From positions 62,001-126,000 of the forward strand of contig NZ_JACBNX010000010.1 of the NCBI RefSeq assembly GCF_013403875.1: a DNA stretch of 64,000 nucleotides. The letters are read 5' to 3'. Made by a program: the position numbers and the translations under genes. Positions 25,328-34,709 of the stretch are shown piece by piece. Each line of letters opens with the position of its first letter. The first letter of the stretch is position 1. The notes below the pieces were generated by a model, which ran no database searches, had not been told where the DNA came from, and saw nothing but the letters and a program-made list of their open reading frames with translations. Origin of the DNA: Burkholderia guangdongensis (GTDB lineage: Bacteria > Pseudomonadota > Gammaproteobacteria > Burkholderiales > Burkholderiaceae).

Positions 25328-25670
25328 GTTTTTTCCTTTGTGGTGTCGGCGCGGCGGATGGGCGCGCGGCCGGTTCATCGAGCTGTCGCGACTGGCGTTC
25401 GCGATGCGCGACGGGTTGGGGTTCTGGAGAAGCCGGAAAGCAGTCTAGACTGCTTAAATTTTGTGCGCAAGCGGGTGTGGGGTGATGTTTACGCGGATAG
25501 GCGCGGCGGGTGTTTGGCGCCTGGTGGTGGAATTTTATGGCGGTCTATGCTGCTGGACTGGGACGTCCGGCGCGGCCCACAGTGAACTCTTCAACATTTC
25601 ATTATTCAAACATCATAATTTCAATTTAATTACTGTCGTCCAACCGTACCGCTCGATACCTATCACGCCC
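25328..25670. other. divergent intergenic region, binding-protein gene / macA
   Basis: These 343 bases hold no gene that can be supported. Near 25438-25455 lies a perfect palindrome, and 25585-25635 is AT-rich with a possible promoter for macA (TTCAAC then CATAAT with an 18-base gap). Confidence 0.5.
25438..25455. promoter_or_regulatory. 18-bp perfect palindrome
   Basis: AAGCAGTCTAGACTGCTT is identical to its reverse complement. It lies 110 bases upstream of the binding-protein ATG and 215 bases upstream of macA. A dimeric regulator site is likely; the GntR/UTRA gene nearby is one candidate. The following TTAAATTTT makes a hairpin terminator an alternative. Confidence 0.6.
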
Positions 25671-26858
25671 ATGAGGAATTCGTCCCGCCGTTGGCGTCGC
25701 GCAGCGACCGGCCTCGTCGTCGTTCTGCTCGCCGCGCTCGCCTGGCGCTCGCTCGCGTCGGACAAACATCCGCAATACCTGACCGCGACGGTCGAACGCA
25801 GCGACCTCGAGAACGCCGTGCTCGCGACAGGCACGCTGCAGGCATTCAAGCAGGTCGACGTCGGTGCGCAGGTATCCGGTCAACTCAAATCGCTGAAGGT
25901 TAGGCTCGGCGACAAGGTCAAAAAGGGAGAATGGCTGGCGGAAATCGACCCCGTGCTATCGCAAAACGCGCTGCGCCAAGCGCAAACCAATGAGCAAAAC
26001 CTCGCCGCGCAAAAACGCGCGACGGCTGCACTGCTCGTGCAGGCGGACCTCGAGTTTCACCGCCAGCAGCTGATGCTGCGGGACGATGCAACCTCTCGGC
26101 AAGCTTACGAAGCGGCGAAGGCGGCACACGACGTGCAGCATGCGAGCCTCGCATCGCTCGACGCGCAAATTCGCGCGGCCCGCATCCAGACCGAGACCGC
26201 GCAGGCCAACCTCGACTACACGCGGATTGTCGCGCCGATGAATGGTGCGGTCGTTGCGATCGTCACGCAGGAAGGCCAGACCGTGATCGCGCAGCAGCAG
26301 GCGCCCGTGATCCTCAAGCTCGCCGAGCTCGACACGATGACCGTGAAGGCGCAGGTGTCCGAAGCGGACGTGATGCATGTGCGTCCGGGCCAGACTGCGT
26401 ACTTCACGATCCTCGGCGAACCGGACAGACGCTACTACGGCAAGTTGCGCGCGATCGAGCCCGCGCCGCAGAACTTTTTCGACGCGCAAAATGCGCTCGG
26501 CGGCATCGGTGGCGGTTCGTCCAGGCCCAATACCGCCGTGTTCTACAACGCGTTGTTCGAGGTGCCGAATCCCGACCACCGGCTGCGCATCTCGATGACC
26601 GCGCAGGTCGGCGTGCTGCTCGGCACCGTGCAGCAGGCACTCAGCATTCCGGTCGCCGCGCTGGGCGCGATGGCGCCGGACGGGCGGTACGAAGTGCGCG
26701 TGGTCGGTGACGACGGCAAGGTCGTTACGCGCCGGGTTCTCACAGGGTTGAACAACAACGTGAAGGTCGAGGTGCGCGAAGGGCTGAAGACGGGCGAGCG
26801 CGTCGTGATCGGCGACGCGGCGGATATCGCGGACACCGCGTCCGGCCCGGGGCGCTGA
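25671..26858 (+). CDS. macA: MacA-like periplasmic adaptor of a tripartite ABC efflux pump
   Basis: The 395-residue membrane fusion protein has one N-terminal membrane anchor (residues 12-27), a lipoyl half-motif pair (VDVGAQVSGQLKSLKVRLGDKVKKGEWLAEID and ANLDYTRIVAPMNGAVVAIVTQEGQTV in separate stretches), a coiled-coil hairpin between them (about 90-180), and a beta-barrel/membrane-proximal part. MacA links MacB to an outer-membrane channel and stimulates its ATPase. The upstream part of the open frame is ignored because the ATG at 25671 gives the family N-terminus. macB starts 2 bases after its stop. Confidence 0.92.
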   Translation: MRNSSRRWRRAATGLVVVLLAALAWRSLASDKHPQYLTATVERSDLENAVLATGTLQAFKQVDVGAQVSGQLKSLKVRLGDKVKKGEWLAEIDPVLSQNALRQAQTNEQNLAAQKRATAALLVQADLEFHRQQLMLRDDATSRQAYEAAKAAHDVQHASLASLDAQIRAARIQTETAQANLDYTRIVAPMNGAVVAIVTQEGQTVIAQQQAPVILKLAELDTMTVKAQVSEADVMHVRPGQTAYFTILGEPDRRYYGKLRAIEPAPQNFFDAQNALGGIGGGSSRPNTAVFYNALFEVPNPDHRLRISMTAQVGVLLGTVQQALSIPVAALGAMAPDGRYEVRVVGDDGKVVTRRVLTGLNNNVKVEVREGLKTGERVVIGDAADIADTASGPGR

Positions 26859-26860
26859 CG

Positions 26861-28909
26861 ATGACCCGACCGCTGCTGCAACTCACCGACGTCACGCGAC
26901 GCTTTCCCGCCGGCGACCGGCAGGTGGTCGTGCTTAAGAACGTCAACCTGTCGATCGACGCGGGCGAAATCGTCGCGATCGTCGGCGCGTCGGGCTCAGG
27001 CAAATCGACGCTGATGAATCTCCTCGGCTGCCTCGATCATCCGAGCGCCGGCAGCTATCGAATCGGCGGTCGCGAAACCCGCGATCTCGGCGAGGACGAG
27101 CTCGCGCAATTGCGGCGCGAGCGCTTCGGCTTCATATTCCAGCGCTATCACTTGCTGCCGCACCTGAGCGCGGCGGCGAACGTCGAGATGCCGGCCATCT
27201 ATGCGGGCAAAACGCCGACCGTACGCCGCGCGTACGCCGAACGCCTGCTCGCGCGACTCGGGCTCGAGGAACGCGCCGGGCACCGGCCGAGCCAGTTGTC
27301 CGGCGGACAGCAGCAGCGCGTCAGCATCGCACGCGCCCTGGTGAACGGCGGCGAAGTGATCCTCGCCGACGAGCCGACGAGCGCGCTCGATTCGAAAAGC
27401 GGTCAGGACGTGATTCGGATCCTGCGGGAGCTGAACGCGCTCGGGCATACGGTGATCATCGTCACACACGACGCGCATGTCGCCGCACATGCGCGCCGAA
27501 TCATCGAAATCCACGACGGTGAAATCGTCGCGGACCGGCCGAACACGCCGGTCACGGATAGCCCGGCCGCCGTATCGCGGACCGGCAATGCAACGGTGCC
27601 GACAAGCGCATCCGCGGCAAGCGAAACGCGAACCGATGCGGTGGACTCACCGATTTCTCCCCGCACGCCGCTTTCGCCACCCACGCCGCTTACGCGCCGC
27701 TGGTCTGCCAGCGTCGGCCGCTTCATCGATGCATTCCGGATCGCATGGCTGGCGCTCGTGTCGCACCGGCTGCGCACGATACTCACGATGCTCGGCATCG
27801 TCATCGGCATCACGTCGGTTGTGTCGATCGTCGCGATCGGCGAAGGCGCGAAGCGCTACGTACTGGACGAGATCGCCAGTATCGGCACGAACACGATCAG
27901 CATCTATCCGGGCCAGGATTGGGGAGACAGTCAGGCGAACATGATCCAGACGCTCGTACCGGCCGACGTGACCACCCTCGCCGAGCAGCACTACATCGAC
28001 GGCGTGACGCCCGAGACGTCGCGCAGCCTTCTGCTGCGCTACCGAAACATCGACGTGAACGCGCTCGTAAACGGTGTCGGCGAACGCTATTTCCAGGTGC
28101 GCGGAATGAGCTTCGCGCAAGGCATCGGTTTCGGCCCTGACGACATCCGTCGTCAGGCGCAAGTTGTGGTGATCGATCAGAACGCGCGCCGCAAGCTGTT
28201 CGGAACCCATCCGAATCCGCTCGGTGCGGTGATTTTCATCGACAACCTTCCGTGCGTCGTCATCGGCGTCACGGCGGACAAGAAAAGCACGTTCGGCGAC
28301 GCGAAGAATCTGAACGTCTGGCTCCCTTACACGACGGCGAGCAGCCGACTGTTCGGCCAACGCCATTTCGACGGCATCATCGTCCGAGTACGCGACGGTC
28401 AACCCAGCACGGCCGCCGAAAACAATCTCGTGAAGTTGATGACGCAGCGCCACGGTCGAAAGGATTTCTTTACGTACAACGTGAACGACGTGGTCAAAAC
28501 GGCGGAAAAAACCGGACGGACGCTGACACTGCTGCTGTCGCTGATCGCCGTGATCTCGCTCGTCGTCGGCGGAATCGGCGTGATGAACATCATGCTCGTG
28601 TCGGTCACCGAGCGAACGCGCGAAATCGGCATCCGAATGGCCGTCGGCGCGCGGCAGAGCGACATCATGCAACAGTTTCTCGTCGAAGCCGTCATGGTGT
28701 GCCTGCTCGGCGGCGCGATCGGCATCGGGCTGTCGTTCGGCACGCGTTTCATCTTCTCGCTGTTCGTTTCCCAATGGAAAATGGTGTACTCCATCGCGCC
28801 GATCGTCACGGCGTTTCTGTGCTCGACGCTGATCGGCGTCGCGTTCGGCTTCATACCCGCGCGCAACGCTGCGCGGCTCAATCCGATCGATGCGCTCTCG
28901 CGCGATTGA
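26861..28909 (+). CDS. macB: MacB-like ABC transporter, ATPase-permease fusion
   Basis: The 682-residue inner-membrane protein starts with an ABC ATPase: Walker [10 protein letters not shown] (residues 42-50), signature LSGGQQQR, and Walker [14 protein letters not shown] Pro/Ser/Thr-rich linker (about 228-290) leads to the permease with one membrane helix, a large periplasmic domain (about 330-550) and three more helices; the end motif [20 protein letters not shown] is typical. MacB works as a mechanotransmitter that drives substrate from the periplasm through the outer channel. Relatives export macrolides, siderophores or lipopeptides. Confidence 0.94.
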   Translation: MTRPLLQLTDVTRRFPAGDRQVVVLKNVNLSIDAGEIVAIVGASGSGKSTLMNLLGCLDHPSAGSYRIGGRETRDLGEDELAQLRRERFGFIFQRYHLLPHLSAAANVEMPAIYAGKTPTVRRAYAERLLARLGLEERAGHRPSQLSGGQQQRVSIARALVNGGEVILADEPTSALDSKSGQDVIRILRELNALGHTVIIVTHDAHVAAHARRIIEIHDGEIVADRPNTPVTDSPAAVSRTGNATVPTSASAASETRTDAVDSPISPRTPLSPPTPLTRRWSASVGRFIDAFRIAWLALVSHRLRTILTMLGIVIGITSVVSIVAIGEGAKRYVLDEIASIGTNTISIYPGQDWGDSQANMIQTLVPADVTTLAEQHYIDGVTPETSRSLLLRYRNIDVNALVNGVGERYFQVRGMSFAQGIGFGPDDIRRQAQVVVIDQNARRKLFGTHPNPLGAVIFIDNLPCVVIGVTADKKSTFGDAKNLNVWLPYTTASSRLFGQRHFDGIIVRVRDGQPSTAAENNLVKLMTQRHGRKDFFTYNVNDVVKTAEKTGRTLTLLLSLIAVISLVVGGIGVMNIMLVSVTERTREIGIRMAVGARQSDIMQQFLVEAVMVCLLGGAIGIGLSFGTRFIFSLFVSQWKMVYSIAPIVTAFLCSTLIGVAFGFIPARNAARLNPIDALSRD

Positions 28910-28916
28910 GAGCGTC

Positions 28917-30365
28917 ATGATGCTCCGCACGCCGACCGCCCCCCACCGCCTGCTTGCATTCGCATGCTCCGCAGCACTGCTCGCCGGCTGCGCGAACACA
29001 CGCGTTCAGCCGCCGCCGACCGTGAATATGCCCGCGCACTGGACCGTACACGACGCGGCCGGTGACGCGGCACGGACACCTCCGTCCGCCCTCTTCGGTC
29101 TATTCGATCGTCCCGAAACCGCACTGGCGCCCACCCTCTGGTGGCGCGATTTCGGCGACCCCGTGCTCGACCGGTTGATCGCGGACGCGCTTATCGCCAA
29201 CAACGACCTCGCCGCCGCCGCGATCCGCGTCTATCGCGCGCAGTTGCAAGCAGGCCTTGTCGCCACCAACCTGACGCCGGCCGCGGCACTCGGCGGCAAC
29301 GGAAGCCTATTGCGCGCACTCGATTCGCATCGAACATCGCGCGCGAGCAATCTGTCCGGCTCGCTCAACTATGAGCTCGACCTTTGGGGCAAGCTGGCCG
29401 CGCAGCGCGACGCGGCGCGCTGGGAAGCCGATGCGACGCAAGCCGACCGCGACGCGGCGCAACTCTCGCTGATCGGCACAACGGCCGCGCTGTATTGGCA
29501 GACAGGCTATCTGAACCAGCAAATCGCGCTCGGCGACGCGAACATCGCGTATGCGAAACGCACGCTCGCACTCATACGCGCGCGCCACGCGGCGGGTGCG
29601 GCGTCCGGGCTCGACGTCGTGCAGGCCGAGCAAAGCCTGTCCACACAGCGCGCGGCCCAGACGCAACTGATCCAGCAGCGTACCGAGACCCGTCATGCAC
29701 TCGCGATCCTGTTCGACCGTCCGCCGCAGGCATGGGCCGCCGAGCCGGCCGCACTGCCGGACCTCCCTCCGCCGGTGGTGCCGGCCGGCCTACCCGCCGA
29801 CCTGCTCGGACGGCGTCCTGATCTGCGCGCGGCGGAGTTTCGGCTGCGCGAATCGCTCGCCAACATCGACGTCACGCGTACCCGCTTCTACCCGTCGTTC
29901 ATGCTGACGGGTTCGGTCGACGCATCGAGCGCGGATCTCGAGCGCGTGCTATCGAACCCGATCGCAACGCTCGGCCTCGGCCTTGCACTTCCGTTCATCC
30001 AGTGGAACACGATGCAGTTGCAGATCAGGGTATCGCAGACGCAATACGAGGAAGCCGTCGTCCAATTCCGCCAGCGGCTGTACACCGCGCTAGGCGAGGT
30101 CGAAAACGCATTGTCAGCACGCGTGCAACTCGAGCGCGAAGGCGAACAACGCACGCTGGCGCTCATGCAGGCACGGCGCGCGGAAACGCTCGCGCGAGCC
30201 CGATTCACAGCTGGCGCGACGAGCGTGCAGCCGTGGCTCGACGCGCAGCAGCGGCTGCGCGACGCGCAGGGTGCCGACGCACTGAACCGCTTGCGTCGCC
30301 TCAACAACCGGATGAATTTATATAAGGCGCTGGGCGGCGGCGATCGCCGGCCCGATTCAGGTTAA
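28917..30365 (+). CDS. NodT-type outer-membrane efflux lipoprotein
   Basis: The 482-residue TolC-fold protein begins with a lipoprotein signal (lipobox LLAGC near residue 23) and has two OEP repeats (LWWRDFGDPVLDRLIADAL, SLNYELDLWGKLAAQRDAARWEA, RRPDLRAAEFRLRESLANIDVTR). It is the channel partner of the MacAB pair; the gene begins 7 bases after macB. Of two adjacent ATG codons the first is chosen. Its TAA stop overlaps the stop of the convergent ABC exporter gene in the shared tetranucleotide TTAA. Confidence 0.9.
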   Translation: MMLRTPTAPHRLLAFACSAALLAGCANTRVQPPPTVNMPAHWTVHDAAGDAARTPPSALFGLFDRPETALAPTLWWRDFGDPVLDRLIADALIANNDLAAAAIRVYRAQLQAGLVATNLTPAAALGGNGSLLRALDSHRTSRASNLSGSLNYELDLWGKLAAQRDAARWEADATQADRDAAQLSLIGTTAALYWQTGYLNQQIALGDANIAYAKRTLALIRARHAAGAASGLDVVQAEQSLSTQRAAQTQLIQQRTETRHALAILFDRPPQAWAAEPAALPDLPPPVVPAGLPADLLGRRPDLRAAEFRLRESLANIDVTRTRFYPSFMLTGSVDASSADLERVLSNPIATLGLGLALPFIQWNTMQLQIRVSQTQYEEAVVQFRQRLYTALGEVENALSARVQLEREGEQRTLALMQARRAETLARARFTAGATSVQPWLDAQQRLRDAQGADALNRLRRLNNRMNLYKALGGGDRRPDSG

Positions 30366-32170
30366 TTTCTACAAGGTTTCTCGGAGCGCTGCCGTACAAA
30401 AACCTCCGAACCCTGCACGCTCTCCTGATAGAACATCGCCTGACTATGAAACATTCGCGCGTATTTCCCGTTGCGCGCGATGAGTTCGTCGTGGGTGCCC
30501 TCCTCGGCGAGGCGGCCATGGTCGAGCACGACGATGCGATCGACGAACCGCGTCAGCGCGAGTCGATGGCTGACGATCACGGCAGTCCGTTGCTCGGCGA
30601 GCTCGAGAATAAGCCGCATGATGCCCGCCTCCGACTCCGGATCAAGCGCCGATGTAGGTTCGTCGAAGACCAGCAGGTCGGCCTCGCCGGCGTGCGCCAT
30701 CGCACGCGCGATGGCCAGCCTTTGCCACTGTCCGCCCGAGAGGTCGATTCCACCTGGTATTTCTGTAGTCAAACGTGTATCGGGACGATCGCCGAGGAAC
30801 TCGAGGCCAACCGCTCGCAGACATTCCTCCGTTTGCCGCCCATCGCTCGCGACGAGGTTCTCGCGCACGTCGAGCGGAAAGCGTGCAAAGTCCTGAAACA
30901 CGCCGACCACACGCGGGGGATCATTTGCCGTCGACCATGCGAGCTTCCCGGTCGTCGGTTCGTAGAGCCCGCTCAACAACTTGAGCAAGCTCGTCTTGCC
31001 TGCGCCGTTCTCGCCAACGATCGCGACGATCTCCCGATTGCGAATCGTCAGATTGATCCGGTCGACGGCCATGCACTCGGCATCGCGGTATCGCAGCCCG
31101 ACGTCGTGCAACGTCACGCAGCATTCGGCCGCCGACGTTTCGTGCGTCGTCGGCCGCCGGCAGGCATGGTCGGCGGCCCGCTTCCGCTCGGCAGCGCGAA
31201 GCGCAACCAGCGTACGGAACGGACGAACGGCATATGAAACGCGCAACAGATCGCCGAAGTTGAAGATGACCGATGCCAACCCTTCCTTCAGTTGAACGAG
31301 CGCGCCGAGCAGGAACGCCAGTTGGGCGATGCTGTACTGGCCGAGCTGGAATCCGTCGATGACGACGTAAAGTGGTACGCCGAGGCAGATGCTCGCCACC
31401 ATCGACGTCGCGGTGAGCTTGAGCGCGTTGCGCATGCGCACCCGCCTGATGGTCTCCAGATAGTTGCCGTAGAGCGCCTGCCACGCGGTCAGCAGACGTT
31501 CCTGCATTCGATAGATGCGCATATCCTTGGCGAATTCGGGCTGCGTCAGAATCCGTTCGAGAATGCGCAGTTCGTTGAACGTCGCCGCATGATGCTCCTG
31601 AACGTCCCAGCTTTCGCGCTCGGCCCGTGCGCGAAACAATACGGTCGGCACCATGCCGGCCAGCATCAGGAAAGGAATCCACCACGCCGTCTGCCCCGTC
31701 AGCAACAGAATTGGAACGATCATCACCGTCCCGACGCAGACGCCATACAGATGCAGGACGAGGTCGCCCACCTCGTCGCTCGCGTTGGCCGCGAGAATCG
31801 CTGTTTCGCGCAACTCGGCATCCTCGTGGATATCGAGGCTCGGGAACGTCGCGACGATCGCGTTCACATCCCGCTTCAACAGCATCCGGGACGAATCGCG
31901 CAGCGCGTCCACGATGAAACTCGATATCGCGTTCAATCCATCGTGAAAGCCGCCGAGAATGAAGTAGGCGATGACGAGCGCCATGACGGCAGCGGCGGCC
32001 GCATTGGACGTGAGGCGCTCGATCAGTTGCGCGTTGAGATAGAGCAGCACGCTCGGTATGACGCCGACGACGAGATTCGACACGATCGCGAGACTCAGCG
32101 CGCGCGGCGCCGCGCGCCATAGCAGCGACAATGCCTCGCCGAGATTGCGCAGGGTATTCGTGGCTTTCAT
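30362..32170 (-). CDS. ABC exporter, permease-ATPase single chain (peptide/lipopeptide type)
   Basis: The 602-residue protein has about six membrane helices over residues 20-310, then an ATPase with Walker A GENGAGKTS, Q-loop FQDFARFPLDVRENL, signature LSGGQWQR and Walker [13 protein letters not shown] with the switch HRL. There is no C39 peptidase domain. The overall pattern resembles exporters of RiPPs and non-ribosomal peptides. It is convergent with macAB-nodT and shares a stop tetranucleotide with it. No biosynthetic gene lies here. No ribosome binding site precedes the ATG, and upstream DNA is strikingly AT-rich. Confidence 0.88.
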   Translation of the reverse strand: MKATNTLRNLGEALSLLWRAAPRALSLAIVSNLVVGVIPSVLLYLNAQLIERLTSNAAAAAVMALVIAYFILGGFHDGLNAISSFIVDALRDSSRMLLKRDVNAIVATFPSLDIHEDAELRETAILAANASDEVGDLVLHLYGVCVGTVMIVPILLLTGQTAWWIPFLMLAGMVPTVLFRARAERESWDVQEHHAATFNELRILERILTQPEFAKDMRIYRMQERLLTAWQALYGNYLETIRRVRMRNALKLTATSMVASICLGVPLYVVIDGFQLGQYSIAQLAFLLGALVQLKEGLASVIFNFGDLLRVSYAVRPFRTLVALRAAERKRAADHACRRPTTHETSAAECCVTLHDVGLRYRDAECMAVDRINLTIRNREIVAIVGENGAGKTSLLKLLSGLYEPTTGKLAWSTANDPPRVVGVFQDFARFPLDVRENLVASDGRQTEECLRAVGLEFLGDRPDTRLTTEIPGGIDLSGGQWQRLAIARAMAHAGEADLLVFDEPTSALDPESEAGIMRLILELAEQRTAVIVSHRLALTRFVDRIVVLDHGRLAEEGTHDELIARNGKYARMFHSQAMFYQESVQGSEVFVRQRSEKPCRN

Positions 32171-32786
32171 GGCGACAAATCAGCCCGCAAGGGCACGTAG
32201 TGGACGAAACTTCAAATGCTCGACGATCGAGGATCGCGCTCCGGAGAACTTCAGGAGCCAGGTCTCGAGATCAGATTTCGCAATCGAAATACAAACGAAA
32301 GAATATATAAATATTGCGAAAAGAAAAACGCCGAATTTCTGCAAACGAACCGGAAAAGGAGAGATGCCCACGCCGGAAGCCCTACAGTTCGAAGGGCTCT
32401 CGTCATTTCAGGCAAGAATTGGCCCGATGCGACAAAAACGCACACCTCCTGTCACGCCAATAGGAAGATCAATTTTTGGAAAACTATCGATGAGGACTAT
32501 TACTTTTGAGAATTGACTATCAAATAATTTTGGCGACTTTGCAATTTATATTGCATCCACGGATCGCTTTTTGAGAAAACATGTTCCAAATTTATCCGGA
32601 CAACTTTTCCGAGCGAATCGCGTCAATACTTCGCGATCCGCTCGATCGCACGGAACATTGACAGACTCACCGGCGATACCTGCGGATCCGCGGTCGAAAC
32701 ACCATCACGGATCCGCTGACACAAAAGTACGGGACACACCCTCGCCTCCGGGCGGCGCCATTGCCGCCGTCCGCCCCGCCCGCTCG
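32171..32786. other. AT-rich intergenic segment upstream of the ABC exporter
   Basis: These 616 bases contain no gene that can be firmly supported. The 60 bases 32281-32340 have only about 28% GC, against roughly two thirds in the window; AT-richness continues to about 32580. Possible short frames include a 50-codon plus-strand one (32364-32516, preceded by AAGGAGAG but only 2 bases away) and a GTG-started minus-strand one ending 9 bases before the exporter ATG. GCAAT/ATTGC at 32541-32554 is a small hairpin. Confidence 0.6.
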
Positions 32787-33734
32787 TCAAACCGCACTCG
32801 CCTCGCCAATCCGCCCGATATCCTCCTGATCGAGCTGAACACGCATCGCCTCACCGAGCACCTTCAATTGCGCCAGCGTCGTTGCGCTCGCAATCGGCGC
32901 GGTGATGCTCGGCCGCGCGATCTGCCAGGCGAGCGCGACGGCCGCGGGCTGCGTGCCGTGCTTGCTCGACACGTCGTCGAGCGCCGCGAGGATGCGGCGC
33001 CCGCGATCGTCGAGATACCGCGCGACGCCCTCGCCGCGCACGCTCTTCTTCAGGTCCGCCTCGGAACGATACTTGCCCGACAGAAAGCCGCTCGCCAGCG
33101 CGTAGTAATTGACGACGCCGAGCTTCAGCTCGCCGACGACCGGCTCGAGATCGCGCTCGTACGCCGCGCGGTCGTACAGGTTGTATTCAGGCTGGATCAC
33201 GCGATAGGCGGGCAAGCCGTTGCGCCGGCTGACGTCGGCCGCCTCGCGCAGCCGCTCGCCGCTGTAATTCGATGCGCCGACGATCCGCACCTTGCCCGCG
33301 TCGATCAGCGTCTGGTAAGCGCCAAGCGTTTCCTCGAGCGGCGCCGTGTCCGCCAGGTCGCCGTGCGAGAAATACAGATCGATGTAATCGGTCTGCAGGC
33401 GGCGCAGCGAATCGTCGGCCGCCTTCAGGATGTTCGCCTTCGACAGCCCCGCGCGCGCCGCCAGAAAGCCGACCTTCGTCGCGATCACGACGTGCTCGCG
33501 CTTGCCCGAACGCTTCAGCCACTTGCCGATGATCGTCTCCGATTCGCCGCCGCTGTGGCCGGGCGCCCATGCGGAATATACGTCGGCCGTGTCGATGAAG
33601 TTGATGCCGGTGTCGGCGAGCGCGTCGAGCAGCGCGAACGACGTGCTTTCGTCGGCGGTCCAGCCGAATACGTTGCCGCCGAACGCGAGCGCCGATACCT
33701 GAATGTCGGACGTGCCGAGTGAGCGTAGTGACAT
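32787..33734 (-). CDS. aldo/keto reductase
   Basis: The 315-residue NADPH-dependent TIM-barrel oxidoreductase has the catalytic D48 and Y53 in FIDTADVYSAW, K87 in VVIATKVGF and the histidine in DLYFSHGD. It belongs to the single-domain bacterial branch (YhdN/IolS/Tas-like) with broad carbonyl substrates. AGGAG upstream of the ATG at 33734 decides the start although the frame is open further. It is not clearly linked to its neighbours; the response regulator gene lies 108 bases upstream on the same strand. Confidence 0.92.
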   Translation of the reverse strand: MSLRSLGTSDIQVSALAFGGNVFGWTADESTSFALLDALADTGINFIDTADVYSAWAPGHSGGESETIIGKWLKRSGKREHVVIATKVGFLAARAGLSKANILKAADDSLRRLQTDYIDLYFSHGDLADTAPLEETLGAYQTLIDAGKVRIVGASNYSGERLREAADVSRRNGLPAYRVIQPEYNLYDRAAYERDLEPVVGELKLGVVNYYALASGFLSGKYRSEADLKKSVRGEGVARYLDDRGRRILAALDDVSSKHGTQPAAVALAWQIARPSITAPIASATTLAQLKVLGEAMRVQLDQEDIGRIGEASAV

Positions 33735-33842
33735 CTTTCGTCTCCTGTCTTTACGTTGCGTCGAATCGACCGGCCTCATTCTTCCAGATTCTTTCGTTGC
33801 CTGCCTCGCCATCCGCCAGTCGTCATCGGGATGCCCGTTCGG

Positions 33843-34481
33843 TCAGGCATCGGACGCGGTCGCGGGAGGCTCGTCGAGTTGCAGCTTGCTCGCCTGCCTG
33901 ACCAGCGTCGCGAACGAGTCCGCCCGCATCTTTCTCATGATGCGACCGCGATGGATCTGGACGGTATATTCCGTAATGCCAAGCATTCCAGCCGCCTGCT
34001 TGTTCAGCAGGCCCTTGGTGAGCAACGGCAAAAGCTCCCGCTCGCGAGGCGTCAGGGTCAGGTAAAGCGCCTGAAGGACCGTTGCTTCGGCCACGTCGCG
34101 ACGCAGCTCGCGTGCCTTCGCGAGCGCCGCATCGACGGCTTGCATCAGTGCCTGCTCGTCGACGGGCTTCGTCAGGAAATCGACCGCGCCGCCCTTCATT
34201 GCCAGCACGGTCGACGGGACGTCGCCTCTTCCGGTGACGAACACGACGGGAATCTGCGTATCGCCGGTGACGAACCGCTGGACTTCCAACCCGCTCATGC
34301 CGGGCATTTTCATGTCCAGAATCAGGCAGGCAACGGCGTCCGGGCGCGGCGCGCTCAGGAATTCACGCCCGGACGCGAATGAGCGGACGTTTCTGCCATT
34401 CGCGCGCAGCAATGCCGACAGCGCATTGCGCACGCGCTCGTCGTCGTCCACGACGTAAATCCACTCATCGACGGATTCCAT
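33843..34481 (-). CDS. FixJ/NarL-type response regulator
   Basis: The 212-residue protein has a receiver domain (phosphoacceptor D56 in CLILDMKMPGMSG, acidic pair D12-D14, K at FLTKPVDE) and a LuxR/FixJ HTH (LTPRERELLPLLTKGLLNKQAAGMLGITEYTV in stretches). It is divergent from the sensor kinase at 34710, its cognate partner. AGAGGA precedes the ATG. TPRERE and the FLTKP pattern place it with FixJ/TodT-like regulators of oxygen or aromatic response. Confidence 0.93.
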   Translation of the reverse strand: MESVDEWIYVVDDDERVRNALSALLRANGRNVRSFASGREFLSAPRPDAVACLILDMKMPGMSGLEVQRFVTGDTQIPVVFVTGRGDVPSTVLAMKGGAVDFLTKPVDEQALMQAVDAALAKARELRRDVAEATVLQALYLTLTPRERELLPLLTKGLLNKQAAGMLGITEYTVQIHRGRIMRKMRADSFATLVRQASKLQLDEPPATASDA

Positions 34482-34709
34482 GCGATTTCCTCTGTCGCTG
34501 CGCCAACCCGGCCCGGAGCGCCAACGTTCCGTGAATACGTCGCACGCGCGGGCATGCCGAAAAATTATAGGCATGACGATCGACGGCCGAAAGCGCGGCG
34601 GCGGATCGCGGGATGGCATATGTCCCACGAAAGCTCGTATCATCGACCGCGTCGGCGCCGGCGACCGCAGGAACCATGCGCCGCGCCTCTCGAGGATAGC
34701 CTGCTTACC

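Noticed and set aside
32180..32371. A 63-codon minus-strand frame ending 9 bases before the ABC exporter start, with a Gly...Glu pattern reminiscent of a lasso core.
   Set aside because: It starts only with GTG, has no ribosome binding site, lacks the usual Thr before the core, and no lasso B/C maturation genes are present.
32364..32516. A 50-codon plus-strand frame preceded by AAGGAGAG.
   Set aside because: The spacing to the ATG is only 2 bases, composition is that of the AT-rich gap, and no family is recognisable. Kept only as a note in the intergenic entry.
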